Below are positions 5,865 through 12,635 of a stretch of 15,210 nucleotides of DNA, in pieces. Position 1 is the stretch's first letter. Every line of letters starts with the position of its first letter. Source of the stretch: Lentisphaerota bacterium (GTDB taxonomy: Bacteria; Verrucomicrobiota; Kiritimatiellia; RFP12; UBA3636); assembly GCA_012514445.1 (NCBI GenBank), contig JAAZAI010000328.1:1-15210 (forward strand), read 5' to 3'. The translations under genes were made by a program, and so were the position numbers. Under the pieces are notes generated by a model that was not told the origin of the DNA, did no database searches, and worked only from the letters and a program-made list of their open reading frames with translations.

Positions 5865-8549
5865 ATGCACCGTACATTGCCAACAGCTCTCGGCGAAGGC
5901 CTCTTTCGACCGGTTCGCGCCGCGCTTGTCGTCGCCTTCACCGGGCTGGCCGCTTGCGCGGCGGCCACGAACGCGCCGCTGCCGGCGGCTGACGCGCCGG
6001 CGCCCGCCGCGGAACCGCCGTCCTCTGCGTCCGAGGGGCTCGATCCCGCCGTCGAGGCGGCGCTGGCAACGCCCATGCCCGGCATCGTCGTCGCGGAGCA
6101 GGCCTACCGCGATGCGCTCTACGATCTGGCCTGGACGCAGGGGGCGAAAGCGCTCTTCGACGCGACATCCAGCGCCTCCGTCCGCCAGCGCGCCTTCACG
6201 GTGCTGATGCAGGTCTGCGAGCGCCGCCTCGCGCCGGACGCCTGGCTCGCCCTGTTGGCTTCCGGCAGCATCGACGAGCGGCCGCTGCCCGCCGACGATG
6301 CGGCGCTGGGCCCCTTGAAGGCCTATTGGACGGCCCGCGTCCTCGTCCTGGCGGGACGGTTCCCCGAAGCCGTGGAGGCCTTGGGCGGGCTGCGCGCGCA
6401 GCTTGCCCCCGGCGATGCGCTTGCGGAGCCCGCATTGCGTCTGCAGGCCTACGCGACGGGACTGGCGGGGAGCCCGGAGGAGGCGGAGCGCCTTCTGGGA
6501 ACGGTGTCCGAACCCTCGACCGACATCCTCTTCGACCGCGGCCGGCTCTTGATGGAGGCGGGCCGTGCGGCGGACGCCGCGGCGTTGCTCGCGCCGCTCG
6601 CCGGAGACACGAATCGTGTGCAGGAGGCGGCCGTCGCTTCGCTGTTGCGGGCGCGCGCGCTCGACGACGCGGGCGGCGTCACGAACGCGCTGGCGGTGCT
6701 CGCGACCGCCCTCGCCAACCCGGCGGCGAAGCCGGACCACATCGCGCTGGCGCTCGCGGCGAGCGCCATGATGCGAGCACGCGAAACGGCCGATCCGCAG
6801 GCCGTCGAGATGGCCGACAAGGCGGTGACCGTGGCGGAGTCTCCGGGAATTCGCCTGGAATGCCGGATCGAACTGGCCAAGACGCTCGCCCTCTGCGGCT
6901 TCGCGGAACGCGTGGCCGCCGAGGCGCGGGCGCTCATCGCGTCGGCGCCGATGTCGGCGGCCGTCGCCGGCGCCGTCAAGGCGGTGGCGGACGTGCATCT
7001 GGCGGCGGGCCGATTCCCGGAGGCCCTGGACGCCTACACCCTCTTCATCGCCTCGTTCACCGGCAATGCGCTCGAAGCCTCCGCGCGGCGCGGACAAGGG
7101 CTCGCGCTCACGGGGTTGCAGCGCCATGGCGAGGCGGCGAACGCGTTCCGCGCGGCCGCCGATCTCTCGCCGGACGCCGATGCGAAGCGCGCGAACCTGT
7201 TCAACCTCGCGGAGGCGAAGCGCGCGAGCGGCATGGCCCGCGAGGCCGAGGCGGTCGTGAAGGATCTGCTGGGGCTTGAGCCGCCGGAGCCGATGCAGGC
7301 GGCGGCGCGGCTGCTGGCGGCGGAATGCCTGGCCGAGCTGGATCCCGCGGCGGCCTCCGCCGCGTTCATCCGCGTCGCGGCGGAATACCCGATGCGCACC
7401 GAGGCCGGGCGCGCGCTCTACCGCGCGGCGCAGATCACGGCGGGATCGACCGCCGAGATGGCGACGCCGGAGGGCCGCGACAAGGCTATGGGGCTTTACC
7501 GGCGCGCCGCCGAGTTTTCGGATCCGCGGCTGCGGGCACCCTCGCTGCTCGGCATGGGGTTGGTGGCGCTTCGCTCCGGCAGGCCCGCCGACGCGCTGGC
7601 GTCGTTCGAGGCGGCGGCAGGCGTCGAGGACGGCGGCGCGGCGCGCGAGCAGGCGCGGTTCATGAAGGCGGAGGCGCTGCTGGCGCTGGGGCGCGTGGAC
7701 GAGGCGGTCGCCGCGGCCACGGCGATGATCGGCGGCGCGCCGGAGGGCGAGTGGAGCAGCGAGGCGCTCTTCTGGCTGGGCCGGCGCCAGTTCAACGCCG
7801 GGGACTACGCGAAGGCCGAATCGTCGTTCGCCGAATACGCGCAGAAGTGGCCGGCCTCCGCGAAGGCGGATTCGGCGATGCTTCTGATGGCGCAGGCGCA
7901 GTTCTATCTCGGGAAGTTCAACGAGGCGATCGAGACCGCCGTCGCCCTGGTCGCCGCGCATCCGGGCAGCCGCTGCGTGCCGGTCGCGCAGTTCACCCAT
8001 GCGGAGGCGCTCTGCGAGCTGCTGCAGTTCGACGCGGCGCTGCTGCTCTTCGACGATGTCGTGAAGACGGCGCGCGACGACGACCTGCGCCTGCGGGCGA
8101 TGGGGCGGCGCGGCGACTGCTTCTTCACTCTCGGCGAGGACAACGCCGTGCGCTACGCGGAGAGCGTCGCGGCCTACGAGGCCGTGCTGGCGCACCCCGC
8201 GCCGAAGCCCTTCGAGATGGTCCTGCAATGCCAGTACAAGACGGGACGCAGCCTGGAGAAGGCGGGGCGGACGGACGAGGCGTTCCAGCGGTACTACCAG
8301 GACGTCGTCCTGATGTTCGAACGCGAAGGCGGCGAGACCGGGCTCACGCCGGATTCGCCCTCGCGCATCTGGTATTCGCGCGGCGTCCTGGGAGCCGCGG
8401 AGATTCTGGAGCGTCGCGAAGACTGGAAGGCGGCGGCCGCGATGCTCGGGCGGATCGCCTCGGGCGGCCTGCCCGGCGCGGAGGAGGCGGCGCGCCGGCT
8501 GGAGCGGATCCGCCGCGAAAGGCTGCCCGCGGAACGCACGGCGGAATAG
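5865..8549 (+). CDS. Large TPR-repeat lipoprotein
   Basis: An 894-residue protein. The N-terminus has basic residues, a hydrophobic stretch (ALVVAFTGLAAC) and a lipobox-like LAAC with Cys near residue 31, followed by an Ala/Pro-rich linker. This suggests a lipoprotein exported across the inner membrane. The rest is alpha-helical and made of many tetratricopeptide-like units, for example FPEALDAYTLFIASFTG, DYAKAESSFAEYAQKWP and KFNEAIETAVALVAAHPG. TPR proteins act as protein-binding scaffolds. It is followed after 31 bp by an ExbB-like gene, so it may be the periplasmic partner of that complex, much as YbgF/CpoB partners the Tol system; this is inference. The sequence is very GC-rich and Ala-rich. 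No Shine-Dalgarno sequence is visible, so the ATG at 5865 may be used on a nearly leaderless transcript. Confidence 0.85.
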   Translation: MHRTLPTALGEGLFRPVRAALVVAFTGLAACAAATNAPLPAADAPAPAAEPPSSASEGLDPAVEAALATPMPGIVVAEQAYRDALYDLAWTQGAKALFDATSSASVRQRAFTVLMQVCERRLAPDAWLALLASGSIDERPLPADDAALGPLKAYWTARVLVLAGRFPEAVEALGGLRAQLAPGDALAEPALRLQAYATGLAGSPEEAERLLGTVSEPSTDILFDRGRLLMEAGRAADAAALLAPLAGDTNRVQEAAVASLLRARALDDAGGVTNALAVLATALANPAAKPDHIALALAASAMMRARETADPQAVEMADKAVTVAESPGIRLECRIELAKTLALCGFAERVAAEARALIASAPMSAAVAGAVKAVADVHLAAGRFPEALDAYTLFIASFTGNALEASARRGQGLALTGLQRHGEAANAFRAAADLSPDADAKRANLFNLAEAKRASGMAREAEAVVKDLLGLEPPEPMQAAARLLAAECLAELDPAAASAAFIRVAAEYPMRTEAGRALYRAAQITAGSTAEMATPEGRDKAMGLYRRAAEFSDPRLRAPSLLGMGLVALRSGRPADALASFEAAAGVEDGGAAREQARFMKAEALLALGRVDEAVAAATAMIGGAPEGEWSSEALFWLGRRQFNAGDYAKAESSFAEYAQKWPASAKADSAMLLMAQAQFYLGKFNEAIETAVALVAAHPGSRCVPVAQFTHAEALCELLQFDAALLLFDDVVKTARDDDLRLRAMGRRGDCFFTLGEDNAVRYAESVAAYEAVLAHPAPKPFEMVLQCQYKTGRSLEKAGRTDEAFQRYYQDVVLMFEREGGETGLTPDSPSRIWYSRGVLGAAEILERREDWKAAAAMLGRIASGGLPGAEEAARRLERIRRERLPAERTAE

Positions 8550-8566
8550 GATGGCGGAATAGGATG
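8541..8566 (+). repeat. 13-bp perfect tandem duplication over the TPR stop codon
   Basis: GCGGAATAGGATG occurs twice in direct succession (8541-8553, 8554-8566), and the next four bases, GCGG, begin a partial third copy. The first unit contains the TAG stop of the TPR gene, and each unit ends in ATG. The unit is not a multiple of three. It looks like replication slippage and lengthens the gap before the ExbB-like gene. Confidence 0.8.
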
Positions 8567-8568
8567 GC

Positions 8569-8575
8569 GGAGGAG
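8569..8575 (+). promoter_or_regulatory. Strong ribosome binding site of the ExbB-like gene
   Basis: GGAGGAG ends 5 bases before the ATG at 8581. This supports that start codon and is one of the clearest Shine-Dalgarno sequences in the window. Confidence 0.75.
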
Positions 8576-8580
8576 ACGAA

Positions 8581-9210
8581 ATGAACGACATGTTGATCCA
8601 AGGCGGACCGGTTCTCTGGTTCATCCTCTTCATCGGACTGGTGGCCCTGTCCGTCTTCCTGGAGCGCGCGCTGCACCTCCACCGGGCGCGCATCGACGCG
8701 AAGGACTTCCTCCACGGCATCTTCAACACCATCCGGCGCGGCAACGTGACGGAGGCGATCACGCTGTGCGAGGAGACGCCGGGGCCGGTCGCCCGCCTCG
8801 CCTCCACGGCGATCCAGCGCCGCGAATCGCCACGCGGTCTGATGATCGAAGAGCTCGACGAGGTGGGGCGGGCGGAGATCTCGCGCATGGAACGGCGCCT
8901 CTCGCTGATCGCGCTGGTGGCGCAGATCGCGCCGCTCTCGGGGCTTCTCGGCGCCGTGGTCGGCATCCTCAACGCCCTCGTCGCGATGAACGAAAAGGCT
9001 CCGCTCGTCTCAACGACGGACATCACGGGCGGCCTCATCCCCGGCGCCATCGCCACGGCGGCGGGGCTGCTCGTGGCCATTCCCAGCTTCATCGGCTTCA
9101 ACGTGCTCGTCGTCAACATCGACCGGCTCGTCCTCGACATGCGCGACGCCGCCTCCGAGATCATCTTCTTCTTCGACTCCATGCGCGGAGGCCCGCACCG
9201 CGATGCATGA
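8581..9210 (+). CDS. MotA/TolQ/ExbB-family channel subunit, divergent at ion-path residues
   Basis: This 209-residue protein has the ExbB/TolQ layout: a first membrane span at about 10-28, a cytoplasmic helical domain, then two spans at about 110-133 and 150-178, and a short tail. Recognisable family signatures are LIALVAQIAPLSGLLGAVVGI and GLIPGAIATAAGLLVAIPSF. ExbB/TolQ pentamers around ExbD/TolR dimers normally convert the proton gradient into force across the periplasm. Aligned by eye, the Thr of the usual GLLGTV motif (E. coli ExbB T148) is A125, the Glu at E176 is P154, and only the second Thr (T181) is kept, as T159. The ATG follows a strong ribosome binding site. The stop overlaps the next ATG by 8 bases, which points to translational coupling with the ExbD-like gene. 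Confidence 0.88.
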   Translation: MNDMLIQGGPVLWFILFIGLVALSVFLERALHLHRARIDAKDFLHGIFNTIRRGNVTEAITLCEETPGPVARLASTAIQRRESPRGLMIEELDEVGRAEISRMERRLSLIALVAQIAPLSGLLGAVVGILNALVAMNEKAPLVSTTDITGGLIPGAIATAAGLLVAIPSFIGFNVLVVNIDRLVLDMRDAASEIIFFFDSMRGGPHRDA

Positions 9211-9775
9211 GTCGAGCGGAGCAGAGCGGTCGGCCGAATCCCCCGCGTTCGACTGGTTCGCGAAGGATTCGCGCGAAGGCCTCCGCACGCGCTACAGGCC
9301 CAGGAGCCGAATCTATTCCGTCTTCTTCGCGGTCGTGCCCTGGATCAACGTCGCCCTGCTGGCCTTCGCCTACGTCCTCTTCATGCGAAGCGCCTCGTTG
9401 ATTCCCGGGCAACCCGTGGAGCTGCCCGCGGAGCCCTTCCACGACGGACTGCGCTCGTCGCTCGTGCTCGTGGCGAAGGCCGGGCACGCCGCGCCTGCTC
9501 CCGCCACGGCTTCGGCGGCGCGCGAGGACGACGGCGCGGTCGTCGAGCCCATCGGGCTCGTGGTGTTCTTCGACGACAGCGAGTACGACCTGTCGCAGGC
9601 CCACCGGATTTCGACGCTGCGCAACGCGCTCGCCGAGACGATGCAGGCTCGCGGCGAGACCGAGGTGCTGCTGTATCTGGACCGGGCCGCGCCGCACGAA
9701 GACGCGATGCGCCTGACCGACCTGCTGCGCGGCGCCGGCGCCACGCGCGTCTGTTACGTCGTCAGGAGCCGCTGA
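9203..9775 (+). CDS. ExbD/TolR-like protein with Asn in place of the membrane Asp
   Basis: The 190-residue protein has ExbD topology: a basic cytoplasmic N-terminus (TRYRPRSR), one membrane span at about 38-56, and a periplasmic domain. Right after the span comes LIPGQPVELP, like the family's PG-x-x-V-x-LP segment. The end, LYLDRAAPHEDAMRLTDLLRGAGATRVCYVV, matches the usual closing strand-helix-strand of ExbD. In the family the span normally starts with an (I/V)D(V/M) motif whose Asp carries protons (E. coli ExbD D25). Here it reads VPWINVALL, with N49 encoded by AAC at 9347-9349. An acidic linker of variable type (about 95-110) precedes the folded end. The gene overlaps the ExbB-like gene by 8 bases. 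ExbD-like identity is fairly sure; whether it supports ion flow is doubtful. Confidence 0.8.
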   Translation: MHESSGAERSAESPAFDWFAKDSREGLRTRYRPRSRIYSVFFAVVPWINVALLAFAYVLFMRSASLIPGQPVELPAEPFHDGLRSSLVLVAKAGHAAPAPATASAAREDDGAVVEPIGLVVFFDDSEYDLSQAHRISTLRNALAETMQARGETEVLLYLDRAAPHEDAMRLTDLLRGAGATRVCYVVRSR

Positions 9776-9781
9776 CAGGCC

Positions 9782-10516
9782 ATGCGCGCGACTTCCCCAC
9801 CCACGCCGGCCCGCCGCAGACGCCGCCACTTCCGCTACCGGCGGTTCCATGCGCTCCATCTCGACCTGGCGATGGTGCTGCTGCTGACCGTGGCCGGGTG
9901 GTCGCTCTGCCCTGCGCCGCGCGTCAATGGCCGCAACTACCGGGCGGCGCCGATGACGGTCGAAATCCGCAGGTCGGACGGCCAGAACGCCAACGACCTC
10001 CTCCACCGGCCCACCCTTTTCGCATTTCGTTCACCGGCCGGTTTTTCGGGCGGCGGCGCCCTTCCCGGCGGCGCCTGCACCGTGGAGGATCCTCTCAGAC
10101 TGCCCTCGGATCCGGCATTCGAGATCGCGGACTTCATGCCCGAGCCCGCGTCGACGCGGCGTTGGCCGGGCGACGCCACCGTGCTGCGCGCGCGGATGCC
10201 GGAGCCGCCGCAGTCTGGAGAGGCGATGGCGCGCCCCGCCGCCGGCCCGGCACGGCTGCTGCGCAAGGCGGTGCGATGCGTGGCATCCGATCCGGACGTC
10301 GTCATGCCCGACGTCTCGGATCTCGAGCTGCGCGCGATGGCGGGTCGTGCGATCTGGGTCCACGTGACGTTCGGCCGAGACGGCGGCGCGACGGCCGCCA
10401 TGCTCGGACGGCACGCGCTCCCCCCCGACGAGGCGGCGCAACTTGAACGCATCGCCATGACCGCCCGCGGCCCCGCCGACGCCTCCTGCCAGCTCGTGTT
10501 TCACGTGACGGAGTAG
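9782..10516 (+). CDS. Single-span periplasmic protein, possible second ExbD- or TonB-like partner
   Basis: The 244-residue protein is not firmly recognised. It has a strongly basic N-terminus (RRRRRHFRYRR, 11-21) and one membrane span at about 27-43 (HLDLAMVLLLTVAGWSL), so the rest should face the periplasm. The Asp at position 28 sits near the start of the span, where ExbD proteins have their essential Asp. The middle is Pro/Ala-rich and lacks obvious structure. The last 65 residues (AIWVHVTFGRDGGATAAMLG to CQLVFHV) resemble the V-x-V-x-F-x-x-x-G-x strand pattern of TonB C-terminal domains, but only weakly. It starts 6 bases after the ExbD-like stop and is surely in the same operon. Cysteines at 43, 78 and later are present. 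It converges with the dehydrogenase gene, 12 bp apart. Confidence 0.75.
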   Translation: MRATSPPTPARRRRRHFRYRRFHALHLDLAMVLLLTVAGWSLCPAPRVNGRNYRAAPMTVEIRRSDGQNANDLLHRPTLFAFRSPAGFSGGGALPGGACTVEDPLRLPSDPAFEIADFMPEPASTRRWPGDATVLRARMPEPPQSGEAMARPAAGPARLLRKAVRCVASDPDVVMPDVSDLELRAMAGRAIWVHVTFGRDGGATAAMLGRHALPPDEAAQLERIAMTARGPADASCQLVFHVTE

Positions 10517-10528
10517 GCGCCGCGCCAG

Positions 10529-11479
10529 TCAAAAAGCCCGAGAGGCGGAACCGAGTCGGCCCGCGAGCTCGTCGACGTAGTGCAGCATGTAGTCCGGGGC
10601 GATGGCGGAAACGTGCGGATAGAGGCAGGCGTTGGGGGCCTTGCGCAGCGGACTGTCCGCCGCCAGGGGCTCTTCGGCGAAGACGTCGAGGAACGCCCCG
10701 GCGAGTTTCCCCTTCGCCAATGCGCCGGCGAGAGCCTTTTCATCGATCGCGTTGCCGCGGCCGAGGTTGTAGACGAACGCCGTCGGCGGCAGCAGCGCCA
10801 GGCGCCGGCGATCGAGCAGGCGGTCCGTCTCCGGACCCGAGGGCAGGATGCACAGCAGATGGTCGGCCGTCGGGAGCGCCGCGTCGAGTTCGGCGAGGGC
10901 TACGACACGGTCGCCCTTGTCGAACCCGGCGGGCCTGTCGCCCGCGGGGTTGCGGCGCACGCCGGTGATGCGGCAGCCGAAGGGCTTGAGGAGTCGGGCG
11001 GCGTGGTGGCCGATGGCGCCGAAGCCGAGGATGACGACATGGGCGCCGCGGACGGTGCGGAGGCGTCCAGTGAATTTGCGCTGCGGCCAGCCGCCGCGCG
11101 CGCCGCGCATGGCGGCGGCGTTCTGGATCACGCCGCGCGCCGCGCCGAGCACGAGGGCGGCGGCCGTCTCGCCCATGATCGCGCCGTGGAACGCGCCATA
11201 GAGCATCGTCACGTGCGCGGGAGGCGCGATCCGGAAGTAGTCGCGGCCCGCGGCCGGCGTGCTGACGACCTTCAGCTTCGGCGCGAGGTCGAACCACGCC
11301 TGCTGGAACTTCCACACGAGCGCGACGTCGGCGTCCGCAAGTTCCTTGAGAAACGCCTTCTCGGTTCCGCAGACGACGACCGTCGCGCCGGGCAGCCGCT
11401 CCACGAGGCGGCGCGCGGCGTCCTCGGTGAACGAGAACTCCGACACGCGGCGGCTGACGAGGAATGCGGCGATTTTCAT
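10529..11479 (-). CDS. D-2-hydroxyacid dehydrogenase family protein
   Basis: The 316-residue protein has the standard layout of the NAD-dependent D-isomer-specific 2-hydroxyacid dehydrogenases: a split substrate domain around a Rossmann domain. The nucleotide-binding loop GFGAIG lies at 152-157. The catalytic trio is present: R241 (NLGRGNAID), E270 (FAEEPL) and H289 (YPHVSA). Members interconvert 2-ketoacids and D-2-hydroxyacids in the cytoplasm; the substrate here cannot be told. The ATG at 11479 lies 21 bp after the stop of the SIS-domain gene, so the two are probably one transcript. No strong ribosome binding site is visible. The end converges with the single-span protein gene. Confidence 0.88.
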   Translation of the reverse strand: MKIAAFLVSRRVSEFSFTEDAARRLVERLPGATVVVCGTEKAFLKELADADVALVWKFQQAWFDLAPKLKVVSTPAAGRDYFRIAPPAHVTMLYGAFHGAIMGETAAALVLGAARGVIQNAAAMRGARGGWPQRKFTGRLRTVRGAHVVILGFGAIGHHAARLLKPFGCRITGVRRNPAGDRPAGFDKGDRVVALAELDAALPTADHLLCILPSGPETDRLLDRRRLALLPPTAFVYNLGRGNAIDEKALAGALAKGKLAGAFLDVFAEEPLAADSPLRKAPNACLYPHVSAIAPDYMLHYVDELAGRLGSASRAF

Positions 11480-11500
11480 GGCGCGTGTGGAAAGGGCGGG

Positions 11501-12499
11501 CTAGAGGGCGTTGCCGACCTTGCGCGCGCGGGCCGGCTTGTCGAGGTCGAAGCCGAGCTTGAGGCCGGTTTCGGCGAGCAGGTTCCAGCCCGCCATCAGG
11601 GCGAGGACGTTCGAATAGCCGTCGAGCTGCGGCGTGAAAATCGTGGGGAAGGGCGTGGCCTTCGGCCCGAGCACCACGACGGTGGCGCCGATGTTCTGGA
11701 TGAAGATCTTCTCCATCATGGCGAATTCCGTCTCGGGCGGATCGAGGAAGACCACGACGTCCCGGGCGGTCATGATCTCCTCGATGCCGTGCAGCGCGAG
11801 CGTCCCTTCGAGGTAGCGGCTGGGCTTGCGGACGATCTCGTTCGTCTTGAGGGCGAGCTCCTCGGCGACGCCGTTGTTGCGGCCGGAGAGGAATATCGTG
11901 CCGGCGGCGGCGAGCTTGTCGACGATCGCGGGGGGGACGTCGGCGGACATCACGGACTCGGCGAGCACGGCGGCCTTGATCTTGTCCTGTTCCCAGCGGC
12001 AGGGCACGAGGTGGGCGAGGATGGACTGGTAGACGAGAGCCTGCTCGACGACGCTCTTGGTGGCGGCGACGGCCTTCTCCCAGCCGCAGGAGAGGACGAT
12101 GCAGTCGCGCGTCTCCTGGTCGAGCGGGGTGCCGGCGGCGGCGGTGACCCCGAAGACGCGGCCGTGCTGGAGGGCGTTGAGCTTGCGCACGAGCGTGAGC
12201 GTCTCCTTCGTCTTGCCGCTATTCGAAGCGGCGAGCACGACGTAGGCGGCGAGATCGTAGTCCATCGCCTGGTAGGAGCCCTCCGTGGCGGTGGCGAGAT
12301 CCACGCCCAGTCCCATGGCCGTGGAGATGAAGTTGTGGGCGGGGAGGATTCGGCTGGAGCCTTCGCCGGTCATGAACACGCGGCCGGCCTTGCGGATTTC
12401 GGCCGCGAGGGCGGCAGTCCGGGAGAAATCGAAGTTGCGGATGACGTTGGCGGTTTCGAGCATTTCCGAAACGAGGGCGATGTCGGCATTCTTGCGCAT
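11501..12499 (-). CDS. SIS-domain sugar-phosphate isomerase, GlmS-isomerase-like
   Basis: The 332-residue protein consists of two SIS domains, like the isomerase half of glucosamine-6-phosphate synthase or AgaS/FrlB-type deglycases. Sugar-phosphate-binding features are TGEGSSR (44-50), SNSGKTKET (92-100) and EKAVAATKS (141-149) in the first domain, and LSGRNNG (204-210) and EELALK (213-218) in the second. The C-terminus DLDKPARARKVGNAL matches the conserved D-x-D-x-PRNL-A-K-S-V tail of GlmS. The glutamine amidotransferase domain is absent, so it likely isomerises or deaminates an amino-sugar phosphate, or removes an amine from a fructosamine phosphate, rather than making glucosamine-6-phosphate. 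I chose the ATG at 12499, as upstream in-frame codons give an unlikely Arg-rich extension. It has its own promoter and is followed by the dehydrogenase. Confidence 0.85.
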   Translation of the reverse strand: MRKNADIALVSEMLETANVIRNFDFSRTAALAAEIRKAGRVFMTGEGSSRILPAHNFISTAMGLGVDLATATEGSYQAMDYDLAAYVVLAASNSGKTKETLTLVRKLNALQHGRVFGVTAAAGTPLDQETRDCIVLSCGWEKAVAATKSVVEQALVYQSILAHLVPCRWEQDKIKAAVLAESVMSADVPPAIVDKLAAAGTIFLSGRNNGVAEELALKTNEIVRKPSRYLEGTLALHGIEEIMTARDVVVFLDPPETEFAMMEKIFIQNIGATVVVLGPKATPFPTIFTPQLDGYSNVLALMAGWNLLAETGLKLGFDLDKPARARKVGNAL

Positions 12500-12531
12500 G
12501 ATGGGCGTCCGTTCTGATGGGTGACGATTGT

Positions 12532-12549
12532 GCCGCCGTGTTTGGCGGC
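12532..12549 (-). other. GC-rich hairpin in the leader of the SIS-domain gene
   Basis: GCCGCC (12532-12537) and GGCGGC (12544-12549) form a 6-bp stem with a 6-base loop. It lies between the proposed transcription start and the ATG. Further GGCGGC copies just beyond (near 12555) allow other pairings. It is not a known riboswitch or the glmS ribozyme as far as I can see. Confidence 0.4.
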
Positions 12550-12578
12550 CGTGTCGGCGGCTGTCGCCGAAGCCGCGC

Positions 12579-12608
12579 ATTATAGGCCATGCGTGGTTGT
12601 TTGGGCAA
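12579..12608 (-). promoter_or_regulatory. Sigma-70-type promoter of the SIS-dehydrogenase operon
   Basis: Read on the minus strand, TTGCCC (12603-12608) is followed by an 18-bp spacer and a perfect TATAAT (12579-12584). Transcription would start near 12572, giving a leader of about 70 bases before the ATG at 12499. It sits just after the dinB stop, marking an operon boundary. Confidence 0.7.
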
Positions 12609-12635
12609 GGCCCGATTTACTCACTCAAGCAAGTA

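Noticed and set aside
5844..9182. Very long minus-strand open frame (1112 codons) opposite the TPR and ExbB-like genes
   Set aside because: Its translation is Arg-rich and low in complexity, with no recognisable domain. It is the mirror of GC-rich codon bias in two well-supported plus-strand genes.
10580..12517. Plus-strand open frame of 645 codons opposite the SIS and dehydrogenase genes
   Set aside because: It is antisense to two genes with complete catalytic motifs; the translation is Gly/Glu/Ala-rich and featureless.
12500..12600. glmS ribozyme or other known riboswitch before the SIS-domain gene
   Set aside because: The leader is only about 70 bases and lacks the length and conserved core expected of the glmS ribozyme.
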